A stretch of 64,000 bases of DNA, taken from Chryseobacterium sp. R2A-55 (GTDB lineage Bacteria > Bacteroidota > Bacteroidia > Flavobacteriales > Weeksellaceae). The notes under the pieces were generated by a model. That model saw nothing but the letters and a program-made list of their open reading frames with translations, was not told where the DNA came from and searched no databases. Positions 1 to 8,950 of this stretch are shown one piece after another. Position numbers and translations under genes: made by a program. Within the stretch, counting starts at the first letter, position 1; every line of letters begins with the position of its first letter. The DNA is taken from assembly GCF_021401085.1 (NCBI RefSeq), contig NZ_JACBFP010000007.1, forward strand, positions 94,129-158,128, in the 5' to 3' direction.

Positions 1-121
1 ATCGAGCGGAAAAATTAAAAAAATCACCACGAAACTCGCGAAAAAAAATCATTCGGACATTCGTGGTGTTTTAATATTTAAAAAACCAATTCCGGGTTCA
101 ATTCAAAAAAAACCGGTCGGT

Positions 122-418
122 TTAGAACCAAGCCTTTTTGTTCTGCACATAAGTTTGGTCAAACTGTTCATCGCTCATTGTCAAATAAATGATTCCTTCG
201 ATAAAGGGTATAATCGTTGCCATTCCACAAGTCACAATATTCAAAACAATCTGGATGATTCCTTCGTTGATGTATCCCAGGTAAAACTTGTTCGCACCGA
301 ATGCACCAACTAAAATACCCAAAAGTCCTGCTGCGAGCTTTTTCTGGGATTTGTAGTTTGGGTTTTGGGAATTTTGATTTTGCTGTGATTGCGGATGATT
401 ATAGCCGTAAGTTTCCAT
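122..418 (-). CDS. TM2 domain membrane protein
   Basis: A 98-residue protein with a polar, Gln/Asn-rich N-terminus (about residues 1-28) followed by two hydrophobic segments (about 29-46 and 50-75). The linker carries GANKFYLG, the hallmark of TM2 domains (G-x-x-x-F-Y-L-G). This family of small two-helix membrane proteins is widespread and has no single established biochemical role. It lies 49 bp downstream of the nitroreductase on the same strand and may be the last gene of that group. The family call is firm; function is unknown. Confidence 0.85.
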   Translation of the reverse strand: METYGYNHPQSQQNQNSQNPNYKSQKKLAAGLLGILVGAFGANKFYLGYINEGIIQIVLNIVTCGMATIIPFIEGIIYLTMSDEQFDQTYVQNKKAWF

Positions 419-467
419 AGTTTATGCCAATTTTATTTAGAAATAAGTCGGCAAACTGCGAAGAACG

Positions 468-989
468 TTACAGTTCCGGTTTCAGTTTTCCCATGTAGAA
501 AAGTCCGTAGCATTTTTGGTTTTCTTTTAATCCGAGAAAACCTCCAAGATAGCGAATCATCGCCGGAGTACTCCAATAGCATCCTATTCCGTTCACCGCA
601 CAAGTCAAATACATATTTTCTACGGCAGCTGCGGTGGAGGCAATTTCTTCCCACTCTGGAACTTTTCCGCTGAAATCGATGCAGATTGCAATTACCGTAT
701 CCGCCATGGATATTTTGTGCGGAATATCTTCAAATTTTTTAGCGATGAAAGTTTCAGGAGCCGTGGTTTCCTGATAGATTTTTGCAAGCTGATTTCCGAG
801 CTGAACTTTTTCCTCACCCCGGAAAACCTTAAAACGGGCGGGATAGGTTTTTTTGTGGCTCGGAACATACTTCGTGGATTCCAAAATCTCAGACAGCACA
901 GAATCTTCAATTTTTTCCGTGGAGTAATTTTGGGGAAAAGTACTTTTTCTACTTTGTAGAATTTCTTTTAATATTTTAGATTTATCCAT
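468..989 (-). CDS. Nitroreductase family protein
   Basis: A 173-residue protein of the FMN-dependent nitroreductase fold. The N-terminal region contains SRKSTFPQNYS followed by an ILESTKYVPSHKK stretch, where this family places phosphate-binding and catalytic loop residues. The middle has an AAAVENMYL helix followed by a GIGCYWSTP segment typical of the dimer interface. Family members use NAD(P)H to reduce nitro, quinone or enal substrates; the substrate here cannot be read. It starts 21 bp after the GreA-like gene and is probably co-transcribed with it. Confidence 0.8.
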   Translation of the reverse strand: MDKSKILKEILQSRKSTFPQNYSTEKIEDSVLSEILESTKYVPSHKKTYPARFKVFRGEEKVQLGNQLAKIYQETTAPETFIAKKFEDIPHKISMADTVIAICIDFSGKVPEWEEIASTAAAVENMYLTCAVNGIGCYWSTPAMIRYLGGFLGLKENQKCYGLFYMGKLKPEL

Positions 990-1010
990 TTTCTTATATT
1001 CAAGAATCAG

Positions 1011-1460
1011 TTACATCACAGATTCGATGGTCTGACTGATATTATTAAGGACGAAGGAATCCCCTGTTTTTTTCCCAAACATGATTTTCGCCATCGGACT
1101 TTCCTCGGAAATGGCGTAGAAGCGGTCTCCTTCAAAGAAAAACTCACCCAAGGAAACTGAAATGTAAAATCTCGCCTTGTTGGTGAAAACCACCGAACCG
1201 AGCTGCACCGTGTCAGTGGGCGTGTTTAAAACTCTGGTTAAATTGCTACGCAAATCGTTTAATGCAGCAAGTTGCTTCTGCATCTGGTAAATCTCTTCCT
1301 GCATTTCTTCACGAATCGAGTCATATTTCGGGGTTTTCTTCACTTCCCTACTCGCTTCAATGGTGAATTCTATAAACTTTTCAAGTTTTTTTATCTTGGT
1401 AATGATCGTATCGCGAACAAAATTGCGCACTTCATTTTTAAGTAACATATTCTTCTGCAT
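1011..1460 (-). CDS. GreA/GreB-type C-terminal domain protein
   Basis: A 149-residue protein. The N-terminal half (about residues 20-85) is helical and charged and could form a coiled coil. The C-terminal half (about 90-149) resembles the FKBP-like C-domain of GreA/GreB, with VQLGSVVF, an AISEESPMAKIMFGKKTGD stretch and a final I-E-S-V-M. In classical Gre factors this domain docks on RNA polymerase and the coiled coil enters the secondary channel. Whether this divergent form stimulates transcript cleavage cannot be judged. It probably forms a short operon with the downstream nitroreductase. A TATCTTTA motif upstream is a weak promoter candidate. Confidence 0.7.
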   Translation of the reverse strand: MQKNMLLKNEVRNFVRDTIITKIKKLEKFIEFTIEASREVKKTPKYDSIREEMQEEIYQMQKQLAALNDLRSNLTRVLNTPTDTVQLGSVVFTNKARFYISVSLGEFFFEGDRFYAISEESPMAKIMFGKKTGDSFVLNNISQTIESVM

Positions 1461-1557
1461 AAGCCAAATTTTAAATAAAGATAAAAATCTTTTTTAATTT
1501 CTGGTTCACGCAGTGATGAATCGGATTATGACATTTCCGTTGTGAGTGAAACCCGAT

Positions 1558-2295
1558 TCATCCTTGAAATCGCTGACGAACCGCTTCATACAAAATCGCG
1601 CCACACGCCACGGAAACATTCAGTGATTGGGTTTTTCCCTTAATCGGCAATTTAATTTTTTCGTCGGAATGGTGCAGCACCTCCTTAGAAATCCCCGTTT
1701 CTTCATTTCCCAACACCAAAGCACAAGGTTGGGAAAAATCCACATCATACACTAATTTTTGGGCTTTTTCTGTTGCTGCAAAAACCTGAACTCCAGACTG
1801 TTGAAGGAAATCAACGGCGTGTGCCAAGTTTTTCTCCTTGCAGATCTTAATGTTGTAAATCGCACCTGCCGAAGTTTTTATCGCATCTGAATTAATGGGC
1901 GACGCTCCTTTTTCCGGAATGATCACGGCATCAATCCCCACACATTCGGCAGTTCTGCAAATCGCACCGAAATTTCGAACATCAGTCAAACGGTCCAGAA
2001 TCAATAGAAACGGGGTATTTCCTGCTTCAAAAATCTCAGGTAAAATATTTTCAATAGAATGAAATGGAACATCCGAAATAAAGGCCACCACTCCCTGGTG
2101 ATTTTTCCGGGTAAACCGGTTCAGCTTCTCGATAGGAACGTAATTTGGTCGGATTTTGTGTTTGCTCAAAAGCGCTTTCAACTCTGCATAAATCGGACCC
2201 TGAAGAGCATTCTGCAAAAATATTTTGTCGATGGTTTTACCTGCCTCAATAGCTTCGATGACCGGGCGCAAACCAAATATAAAGTCGTCTTTCAT
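1558..2295 (-). CDS. rlmB: 23S rRNA 2'-O-methyltransferase RlmB (SpoU/TrmH family)
   Basis: A 245-residue protein of the expected length. It has an N-terminal substrate-binding domain beginning FIFGLRPVIEAIEAGKTIDKIF. A SPOUT catalytic domain follows with the three family motifs: ILDRLTDVRNFGAICRTA (motif 1, with the catalytic Asn/Arg), ALVLGNEETGIS (motif 2) and IKGKTQSLNVSVACG (motif 3, trefoil knot and SAM binding). RlmB methylates G2251 of 23S rRNA in E. coli. The assignment to RlmB rather than a tRNA TrmH rests on the N-terminal domain. The DinB-family gene lies just upstream on the same strand. Confidence 0.85.
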   Translation of the reverse strand: MKDDFIFGLRPVIEAIEAGKTIDKIFLQNALQGPIYAELKALLSKHKIRPNYVPIEKLNRFTRKNHQGVVAFISDVPFHSIENILPEIFEAGNTPFLLILDRLTDVRNFGAICRTAECVGIDAVIIPEKGASPINSDAIKTSAGAIYNIKICKEKNLAHAVDFLQQSGVQVFAATEKAQKLVYDVDFSQPCALVLGNEETGISKEVLHHSDEKIKLPIKGKTQSLNVSVACGAILYEAVRQRFQG

Positions 2296-2333
2296 AATTT
2301 TAAATGAAATAGGAATAATTAGTAATGAATAAC

Positions 2334-2804
2334 TTAAAACTGTTCGCCTAATATAGCTCGTTTCTGCGCCATTGCATAACCAAAATGCAGGCTTTCATGC
2401 ATATTGTTGAAAATAATAGCATCCTGGATATTTTTTAAATCCAAACCAAAACTCGTGGTATAAGGCGTGTACTCTGAAAAGAAATCGGCATCATAATCTT
2501 TCAGTAAAATTTTTGAAGTTTCGATGAGGAGAAATGCCAAATCATCTACTTCAGACTGCTGCACATTCAGGTTAGGAAGGGTACCTTTTTTATAGGTTTC
2601 AATCCAATATTTGTCAATTCTAAAAGGGTTTCCGCTGAGATAGTAACAAAGAAGCTGCTGGGTGGCAACGGCATGCGCGATGTTCCAGTAAATATTATTA
2701 TTGAAACCATCCGGAATCAGCATCAAATCCTGCATGGAACAATTCTGCAAAATTTCCAGAAGGTTTTTTCGAACCTGTCGGTGCGCCTGAAAATGATAGT
2801 TCAT
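2334..2804 (-). CDS. DinB family protein
   Basis: A 156-residue four-helix-bundle protein. NIAHAVATQQ and the NNMHESLHFGYAMAQKR segment near the C-terminus supply the histidines that bind a metal in DinB-like proteins. Many members are linked to bacillithiol or other thiol-transfer chemistry, but the substrate is not predictable here. A longer open frame runs back to 2939. I choose the ATG at 2804 because a TACCTTTG promoter box sits at 2823-2830, inside that extension, and because family members begin at this position. Confidence 0.75.
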   Translation of the reverse strand: MNYHFQAHRQVRKNLLEILQNCSMQDLMLIPDGFNNNIYWNIAHAVATQQLLCYYLSGNPFRIDKYWIETYKKGTLPNLNVQQSEVDDLAFLLIETSKILLKDYDADFFSEYTPYTTSFGLDLKNIQDAIIFNNMHESLHFGYAMAQKRAILGEQF

Positions 2805-2822
2805 TCTGAATAAATTAGTTTC

Positions 2823-2830
2823 CAAAGGTA
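2823..2830 (-). promoter_or_regulatory. Bacteroidota -7 box for the DinB gene
   Basis: TACCTTTG on the minus strand matches the TAnnTTTG consensus. It lies 19 nt before the ATG at 2804, which decides against the upstream in-frame start. No convincing -33 TTG was seen at standard spacing. Confidence 0.55.
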
Positions 2831-3074
2831 CGGAAAAAGATGGAAGCGCCGAGCCAAATGACAGAAGAGGCATTTTTGCAAAATTCAAAAATAAATCACA
2901 ACAAATGCGAGATGCTCCGGTGAAGAAGCTTGCCTTCATTTGATCCGTGCCCTTCTTTGATTTTAAGTCTTCCAGCGCTCGCCTTTTAACAAACTTTAAC
3001 TCACTGTTGGCATTAATTGTGTTGATTGGTGTCGGTATTTATTAGAAATTTACCGATTAAATCCAGAAGAAACT

Positions 3075-4079
3075 ATGGCGGAACTACATCAAGCAGAAGA
3101 TATCAGACAATTGACAGAAAAAGTAAAGGAGCTGAATTACTTTTTTTCGCTTTTAAAACAGGAGATCAACAAAGCAATCATCGGTCAGGAATACATGGTG
3201 GATCGCCTGTTGATTGGACTTTTAGGGAACGGTCACGTCTTACTGGAAGGCGTGCCTGGATTAGCAAAAACATTAGCAATCAGAACTTTGGCAGATGCGG
3301 TACACGGCGATTTCTCCAGAATTCAGTTTACCCCCGATCTTCTTCCTGCCGATGTGGTGGGAACCATGATGTATAACATTAAAGACAATGATTTCTCCAT
3401 TAAGCGAGGACCGATTTTTGCCAATTTTGTTTTAGCAGATGAAATCAATAGGGCTCCATCGAAAGTGCAGTCTGCACTATTGGAAGCAATGCAGGAAAAG
3501 CAAGTGACCATCGGTGACGAAACCATGCAGCTTCCTAAACCCTTCCTCGTTTTGGCGACGCAAAACCCGATCGACCAGGAAGGGACCTACCTTTTGCCAG
3601 AAGCACAAAGCGACCGTTTCATGCTGAAATGCACCATCACTTATCCCGAATTCGAGGACGAAAGAAAGATCATGCAAATGGTTGCCACCTCGCACCAACC
3701 GGAGATCCGCTCCGTCATTTCTATGCAGAATGTTTTGGATGCGAAGGAGCTCATCAACCAAATTTATGTGGACGAAAAAATTGAGAAATATATTCTAGAT
3801 ATGGTTTTCGCGACACGTTTCCCTGAAAAATACGGACTTTCTGAACTTAAAAATTATTTGAGTTTTGGTGCTTCGCCTAGAGCTTCTATTAATTTGGCGA
3901 TCGCATCCAGAGCTTTAGCATTTTTGAAAAACCGTGCGTTTGTGATTCCGGAAGATGTGAAAGAAATCGCCAAAGATGTCCTTCGGCATAGAATCGGTCT
4001 GAGTTTCGAGGCAGAAGCGGAAGAAATCACCGCAGACGAAATCGTGAATAAAATTCTGGGGAAAATCCAGGCACCTTGA
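3075..4079 (+). CDS. moxR: MoxR family AAA+ ATPase of the Bat cluster
   Basis: A 334-residue AAA+ ATPase. Walker A is GVPGLAKT (about residues 59-66), Walker B is FVLADEINRAP, and sensor 1 is in LATQNPIDQEGTY. MoxR proteins act as chaperone-like ATPases for the maturation of VWA-domain complexes. Here it is the first gene of a complete cluster (DUF58, two VWA membrane proteins, TPR protein, BatD), so it is expected to serve the Bat proteins at the inner membrane. The ATG at 3075 gives the usual family N-terminus. No clear TAnnTTTG box was found upstream. Confidence 0.92.
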   Translation: MAELHQAEDIRQLTEKVKELNYFFSLLKQEINKAIIGQEYMVDRLLIGLLGNGHVLLEGVPGLAKTLAIRTLADAVHGDFSRIQFTPDLLPADVVGTMMYNIKDNDFSIKRGPIFANFVLADEINRAPSKVQSALLEAMQEKQVTIGDETMQLPKPFLVLATQNPIDQEGTYLLPEAQSDRFMLKCTITYPEFEDERKIMQMVATSHQPEIRSVISMQNVLDAKELINQIYVDEKIEKYILDMVFATRFPEKYGLSELKNYLSFGASPRASINLAIASRALAFLKNRAFVIPEDVKEIAKDVLRHRIGLSFEAEAEEITADEIVNKILGKIQAP

Positions 4080-4244
4080 TTAACGTAACAATGAGAAAAT
4101 GTAAGAATAGACCCATTTTGTACTCCGAATCATTTTTCCCCAGAGATTTTTTTCTGGAATGATCAATCTGCAAAATCAAAAATTTTCGCATTTTCATATT
4201 GATAAATTGCTACCTTGATAAATTATTAAACTGCTGCATTAAAA

Positions 4245-5108
4245 TTGGAAATTAAAGACATTATCAAAAAAGTCAAGCAGATTGAAATCCGTACTAAAAA
4301 AAAGACGGAATCCACTTTGATGGGGCAATATCACAGCGCCTTCAAAGGACAGGGAATGACTTTCTCAGAGGTTAGAAGGTATCAGTTTGGTGACGACATC
4401 CGTAGAATCGATTGGAACAAAACCGCCCGGTTCAGGGAACCTTTTGTGAAACTGATGGAAGAAGAGCGTGAACTGACACTGATGCTTCTGGTGGATATTT
4501 CCGCATCTATGGATTATGGCACAAAAAATCAGTTAAAAAGAGAATATGTAGCCGAAATCTGCGCAAGTCTGGGATTTTCCGCCACGGGAAATAACGATAA
4601 AGTAGGATTAATTCTTTTTGCGGACAAAGTCTATAAAGTGATTCCGCCCCAAAAAGGAAAAAAACATATCTTGGCGATGCTCAGCACCATTTTGAGTGCG
4701 GACTACATCCCTGCCGAATCAAATATAGATGAAGCTTTGCAATTGATGATGAGTGTCTTTAAGAGGAAATCAATGGTTTTTTTGTTTTCAGATTTTGAGG
4801 ATGAATATGACTTGAAAATTTTGAGGGTTGCCTCTAAAAAGCACCAATTGCTGGGGATGAGAATTTTTGACGATAAAGACAACGAGATTCCGGATATCGG
4901 TTATGCACTTTTTCGGGACGCAGAAACCGGAAAACAAGTTTGGGCAAACACCTCCAGCGCAAGATGGCGCTATCATTTTGCTGAAAATCAAAAACAGAAA
5001 ATTAGAAAAGTCACAGAAGATTTTGAGAATTCCTCGGCAACATTCATGAATGTGAATACCGCGGATGATTATTCCAAGCACCTTTACCAATATTTTAGAA
5101 AAAGATAG
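4245..5108 (+). CDS. DUF58 domain protein (Bat cluster)
   Basis: A 287-residue soluble DUF58 protein. It contains the signature FGDDIRRIDWNKTAR and a VWA-like metal site (LLVDISASMDYG, D-x-S-x-S). The start is TTG: TTG-GAA-ATT-AAA gives MEIK, the position where related flavobacterial proteins begin, and no ATG gives an equivalent N-terminus. It follows moxR by 165 bp and ends directly against the next gene (start at 5109). Members are consistently found with MoxR and BatA/B, suggesting a role in assembling that complex, but the molecular function is unproven. Confidence 0.88.
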   Translation: MEIKDIIKKVKQIEIRTKKKTESTLMGQYHSAFKGQGMTFSEVRRYQFGDDIRRIDWNKTARFREPFVKLMEEERELTLMLLVDISASMDYGTKNQLKREYVAEICASLGFSATGNNDKVGLILFADKVYKVIPPQKGKKHILAMLSTILSADYIPAESNIDEALQLMMSVFKRKSMVFLFSDFEDEYDLKILRVASKKHQLLGMRIFDDKDNEIPDIGYALFRDAETGKQVWANTSSARWRYHFAENQKQKIRKVTEDFENSSATFMNVNTADDYSKHLYQYFRKR

Positions 5109-6008
5109 ATGTTCAAAAAAACATTTTTAATCATAATAACTTTACTCAGTACTTTAGTTCAATCGCAAATACTGGGCTCCAGACTTGATAAGAAGACTTT
5201 GGCTTTGGGAGAAGTCGGAGTTTTCGAGATCAACATTACCAATCTTCAGGGAAAAGACGTGGTTTCTGCGCCGAAGAACGAATTGCTCCCATTCCACTTC
5301 GAAGAGGTGAAAGACAGCATCAGTAAACAGCAGAATTCATATGAAAGAATCATCGAATTTCAGGTATTTGAGGAAGGTAAATTTAAAATTCCCGCGCTGG
5401 ATTTCAAAATTGGCGGACAGATTTACCACACCATTCCCTACGAAGTGGAGGTAGTGAACACCGCCCAAAAAGGTGATCAGATCAATGACATCATGAAAAA
5501 CAAAGAGATCCCTCTTGATGTTCAGGATTATTGGCAACTTTACAAATGGTACATCCTGGGAATTTTAACATTATTCGCAATAATTTTCGTCATCTGGCAA
5601 ATTCTGAAATATCTCAAGCGACGAAAAAACTCGCCCATTGTAATGACTAACCAGACTTTGCGAGAGTTAGAGGGTCTGAAAAAGAAAAAATATATCGAAT
5701 CCGGAAATTACCGTTCGTTTTATGTGGAACTCATCGATATTTCGAGAAACTTTCTCGCCAAGCAGTACCGGATTCCGGCGGATGTTTTGCTCACTGATGA
5801 TCTTATAGACGTATTGAAAACCAACAATACCATTTCCAAAGAAAACGAGAAAGTCGTGGAAGAAGTCTTTCTGCGAAGTGACTTGGTGAAATTTGCCAAA
5901 ACATTTCCGGACGAGCCGACCATGTCAAAAGATTTCGAAGATATCCGTGCTTTCGTAAAAAGATCCTCTAAAGATTTGGAAGCCGAACATTTAAGAACAG
6001 GAGTATAA
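5109..6008 (+). CDS. Short BatD-like membrane protein
   Basis: A 299-residue protein with a signal peptide (about residues 1-20, ending VQSQ). It has a periplasmic beta-rich domain resembling the N-terminal part of BatD, a single membrane helix (about 147-167), and a basic helical cytoplasmic tail. It begins immediately after the DUF58 stop codon and is followed 3 bp later by batA, so translation is probably coupled. It is half the length of the full BatD at the other end of the cluster. The BatD relationship is inferred from architecture and position. Confidence 0.65.
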   Translation: MFKKTFLIIITLLSTLVQSQILGSRLDKKTLALGEVGVFEINITNLQGKDVVSAPKNELLPFHFEEVKDSISKQQNSYERIIEFQVFEEGKFKIPALDFKIGGQIYHTIPYEVEVVNTAQKGDQINDIMKNKEIPLDVQDYWQLYKWYILGILTLFAIIFVIWQILKYLKRRKNSPIVMTNQTLRELEGLKKKKYIESGNYRSFYVELIDISRNFLAKQYRIPADVLLTDDLIDVLKTNNTISKENEKVVEEVFLRSDLVKFAKTFPDEPTMSKDFEDIRAFVKRSSKDLEAEHLRTGV

Positions 6009-6011
6009 ATT

Positions 6012-7016
6012 ATGGAGACCGTCTTTCCCAATTTCGAGTTTTACAGTCCGTGGTTACTGATGCTGTTTTTGGCGTTTATTCCGCTTTTGATTTTCGATCT
6101 TAAAAATAAGAAACGAACCGGAATCAAAGTTCCTTCCACCAGTAACATGGGAGAAAGCAAAGGAATCCTGTTTGTTCTATTTCTGCTGAAAATATCGAAA
6201 TACATTATCTTATCGGCATTGATCATCGCGATTGCGCGTCCCAGAACTTTCACGATTTCTCAAAACAGTGACGACTCAAAGGGAATAGACATCATGCTTT
6301 CTGTGGATGTTTCCCTCAGTATGTTGGCTAAAGATTTGGAACCGGATCGATTGACCGCATTGAAAAAAATTGCAAAAAATTTCGTGATGCAAAGACCCGC
6401 CGACAGAATTGGTCTTGTGGCTTATTCCGGCGAAGCTTTCACGAAAGTTCCCGTCACCTCCGATCATGCCGTTATTTTAGATGAACTCGATAACCTAAAC
6501 ACTTTGGAACTGCAACCCGGAACCGCAATCGGCGAAGGACTATCAGTGGCAGTGAGCCATTTGAAAAACTCAAAAGCAAAATCAAAAATCATTATTTTAA
6601 TGACGGACGGCGTCAATACGATCGAAAATGCAATGCCACCTCAAGTCGGCGCACAACTCGCCAAGGCAAACGGAATAAAAGTGTACTCGATTGGAATTGG
6701 CACCAACGGATATGCGTTAATGCCTACAAATATTGATATTTTTGGAGATTTGATATTCAATGAGGTGGAAGTCAAAATTGACGAACCCGTTCTGAGAGAA
6801 ATTGCACAAACTACAGGTGGAAAATACTTTAGGGCAACTTCGGTGCAAAGTCTGGAAGAAGTGTACAACGAAATCAATCAACTCGAAAAATCAGAGCTGA
6901 AAACTTCAAAATTATATAATTATCAGGAATATTTCAGAACGTTTTTGTGGATTGCGCTCGGTGTTTTGTTGCTGGATGCGCTTTTGAGATGGGTTTTTTA
7001 TAAGTTCCTGAACTAA
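6012..7016 (+). CDS. batA: VWA domain membrane protein BatA
   Basis: A 334-residue protein with two N-terminal membrane helices (about 10-28 and 56-75), a central VWA domain and a C-terminal membrane helix (about 310-328). The metal-ion-dependent adhesion site is visible: SVDVSLSM (D-x-S-x-S), the conserved threonine in PVTSDHA, and LMTDGVNT. BatA and BatB are predicted to present VWA domains to the periplasm or cytoplasm as part of a complex linked to aerotolerance in Bacteroides. It sits 3 bp after the short BatD-like gene. Confidence 0.88.
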   Translation: METVFPNFEFYSPWLLMLFLAFIPLLIFDLKNKKRTGIKVPSTSNMGESKGILFVLFLLKISKYIILSALIIAIARPRTFTISQNSDDSKGIDIMLSVDVSLSMLAKDLEPDRLTALKKIAKNFVMQRPADRIGLVAYSGEAFTKVPVTSDHAVILDELDNLNTLELQPGTAIGEGLSVAVSHLKNSKAKSKIIILMTDGVNTIENAMPPQVGAQLAKANGIKVYSIGIGTNGYALMPTNIDIFGDLIFNEVEVKIDEPVLREIAQTTGGKYFRATSVQSLEEVYNEINQLEKSELKTSKLYNYQEYFRTFLWIALGVLLLDALLRWVFYKFLN

Positions 7017-7049
7017 TAAACGATGTCTGAGCGAAGACAGAGTGATTTG

Positions 7050-7070
7050 TTGATTTAAACTTGAAATCAA
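7050..7070 (+). repeat. Small hairpin between batA and batB
   Basis: TTGATTT (7050-7056) pairs with AAATCAA (7064-7070) around a 7-nt loop in the 91-bp gap between the two VWA genes. There is no T-run, so it is not a clear terminator. It could stabilise an upstream mRNA end or be incidental. Confidence 0.3.
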
Positions 7071-7107
7071 ACAATCTCAAATAACTTTAAACTATAAACA
7101 AAATTTT

Positions 7108-8115
7108 GTGAATTGGTATTTAGGAAATAATTGGTATCTATTGCTGCTGTTGCTTTTGCCGCTGCTCGGATTGATCATGTTCGCTTATGCGAAGTGGAAA
7201 ATCAAGAGGAAAAACGTTTTTGCCGAGTCCAAATTTCAGGAGCAACTTTTCGAGAAAAAATCTCGGTTTTCAAAAATTTTACCGATACTCTATTTAATCG
7301 CGACCTTATTCCTGATCCTTTCCATCGTAGATGTCCTGAGCGGATCCGAAGAAATAGAATCCAGACAAAAAATGAACAACGTGATTTTCTTGCTCGATGT
7401 TTCCAACTCCATGAATGCACAGGACATCAATCCCAACCGACTGGACATGGCAAAAAACATCATGGTTCAAACCATGGCCAAAATGAAGAACGACAAAGTC
7501 GGAATTGTGGTTTTCGCAGGTGAAGCATCTTCCATCATGCCTTTGACGACCGATTTCACCGCAGCCGAAACATATATTGGCGGAATTGAAACCAATGTGA
7601 TGAAAATTCAGGGAACCGACTTTCTGAACGGGATAAAGACCGTAGCCGAAAAATTCAAAAACGTGGCAAAAGGTTCCAGAAAAGTCGTTTTACTGAGTGA
7701 TGGTGAAGATAATGAAGGAAATGAAAAAGCAGCGATCCGACTGGCAAAGAAAGAAGGCATTTCGGTAGTAAGTGTGGGAATCGGAACCGAGGAAGGCGCA
7801 CCAATTCCGGAATATGTTTTCGGTCAATTGATGGGCTATAAAACCGATCGGAACGGACAAACCGTGATCTCTAAAAGACAAATTAATGCGTTGCAAAATA
7901 TCGCTCAGGAAACCGGCGGAACTTATGTGGACGGAAATAATCTGGACAGTGCAACCGCTCAAATCATCGAAGGATTAAAGAAAACTTCCACGTCTTCAGA
8001 AAGTGTGGTGAAATCCCAAAATTCCATTCATTATTACCAATATCTTCTGGGCATTTCCCTCTTTTTCTTTCTGTTAATTTTTTTGCTTAATCCAAAGAGG
8101 GAATTCAACCTTTAA
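7108..8115 (+). CDS. batB: VWA domain membrane protein BatB
   Basis: A 335-residue paralogue of BatA with the same layout: N-terminal helices (about 8-26 and 56-76), a VWA domain with MIDAS FLLDVSNSMNA and LLSDGEDNEG, and a C-terminal membrane helix (about 310-328). The start is GTG (GTG-AAT-TGG). A TAACTTTA sequence at 7082-7089 is a near match to the -7 consensus and might give an internal promoter. In this cluster BatB follows BatA and precedes the TPR protein, the standard order in flavobacteria. Confidence 0.87.
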   Translation: MNWYLGNNWYLLLLLLLPLLGLIMFAYAKWKIKRKNVFAESKFQEQLFEKKSRFSKILPILYLIATLFLILSIVDVLSGSEEIESRQKMNNVIFLLDVSNSMNAQDINPNRLDMAKNIMVQTMAKMKNDKVGIVVFAGEASSIMPLTTDFTAAETYIGGIETNVMKIQGTDFLNGIKTVAEKFKNVAKGSRKVVLLSDGEDNEGNEKAAIRLAKKEGISVVSVGIGTEEGAPIPEYVFGQLMGYKTDRNGQTVISKRQINALQNIAQETGGTYVDGNNLDSATAQIIEGLKKTSTSSESVVKSQNSIHYYQYLLGISLFFFLLIFLLNPKREFNL

Positions 8116-8193
8116 ATGCATATCAGCGTATTTTCACCCCCATTTTAACCGAAATTTAACAATTCCTCATTACCTCCTTAACAATTAAAGGAA

Positions 8194-8201
8194 TAATTTT
8201 G
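8194..8201 (+). promoter_or_regulatory. -7 box directly before batC
   Basis: TAATTTTG matches TAnnTTTG. Its last G is only 6 nt before the batC ATG at 8207, so the transcript would start at or within 2 nt of the start codon. It gives batC-batD a promoter separate from the upstream genes. Confidence 0.55.
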
Positions 8202-8206
8202 CAGTA

Positions 8207-8950
8207 ATGAACACGAATGTTATTTTTTCGGCAATTCTTGCAATTGCAGGTTTTATTTTTACATCAGCTCAGGAAAATTACAATACCCTTATTTATGAGG
8301 GAAACCAGCAGTTTGATAAAAAAAACTACGAATCTGCTTCCTCTAAATTTATGAATGCCGCAAAATTGAACGATAAGGATTTTACCGGACATTACAATCT
8401 AGGAAATTCGCTGTACAAAAGCGGCAAATTCGAAGAAGCCAGAGCAGAATTCGAAAAAGCTGAAAAACTTTCAACCACTATTGCGGACAAAAAAGCAGCC
8501 CTATATAATTTGGGGAATGCCTATATGCAGAAAAATGATTCCAAGAAAGCAGCTGAACTCTTCAAACAGGCTTTGAAGCAGGATCCATACAACGAAACCA
8601 TCCGAAAAAATTACGAAATTGCGATGCTGAAAGAAAAAGAAAAACAGCAGCAAAAAGACCAAAAAAACAATTCCGGTGGAGGTGGTGGAAATGACCAGAA
8701 TAAAGACCAGAACAAAGGAAATGACCAAGGAAATACTCCAAAGCAGGAACAGGGAAATGGTCAGCAGGGAAAAGAAAACGGTACGGGAAACGACCCGAAC
8801 CGAAACCAGCCTAATAACGAAAACCAAATGCCAAAAGACCTGGAAAACTCCATCCTGAACCGGGTTGAAAATAAAGAACGTGAAACCGCAAAGCGGATAC
8901 TCAACAAAAACTCCTATTCTATGCCCCAAAGCAATGAAAAGGATTGGTGA
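8207..8950 (+). CDS. batC: TPR protein BatC
   Basis: A 247-residue exported protein with a signal peptide (residues 1-20, ending TSAQ). About three tetratricopeptide repeats follow (about 25-130; GHYNLGNSLYKSGKFEEA and ALYNLGNAYMQKNDSKKA are clear units). The C-terminal tail (about 145-247) is low-complexity, rich in Lys, Gln, Asn and Gly, and likely disordered. BatC-type TPR proteins probably scaffold the VWA complex in the periplasm. Its TGA stop overlaps the ATG of batD by one base. Confidence 0.88.
   Translation: MNTNVIFSAILAIAGFIFTSAQENYNTLIYEGNQQFDKKNYESASSKFMNAAKLNDKDFTGHYNLGNSLYKSGKFEEARAEFEKAEKLSTTIADKKAALYNLGNAYMQKNDSKKAAELFKQALKQDPYNETIRKNYEIAMLKEKEKQQQKDQKNNSGGGGGNDQNKDQNKGNDQGNTPKQEQGNGQQGKENGTGNDPNRNQPNNENQMPKDLENSILNRVENKERETAKRILNKNSYSMPQSNEKDW

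Noticed and set aside
389..673. 94-codon plus-strand open frame over the nitroreductase gene
   Set aside because: It lies opposite a well-supported gene, has no promoter or domain, and its composition fits an antisense shadow.
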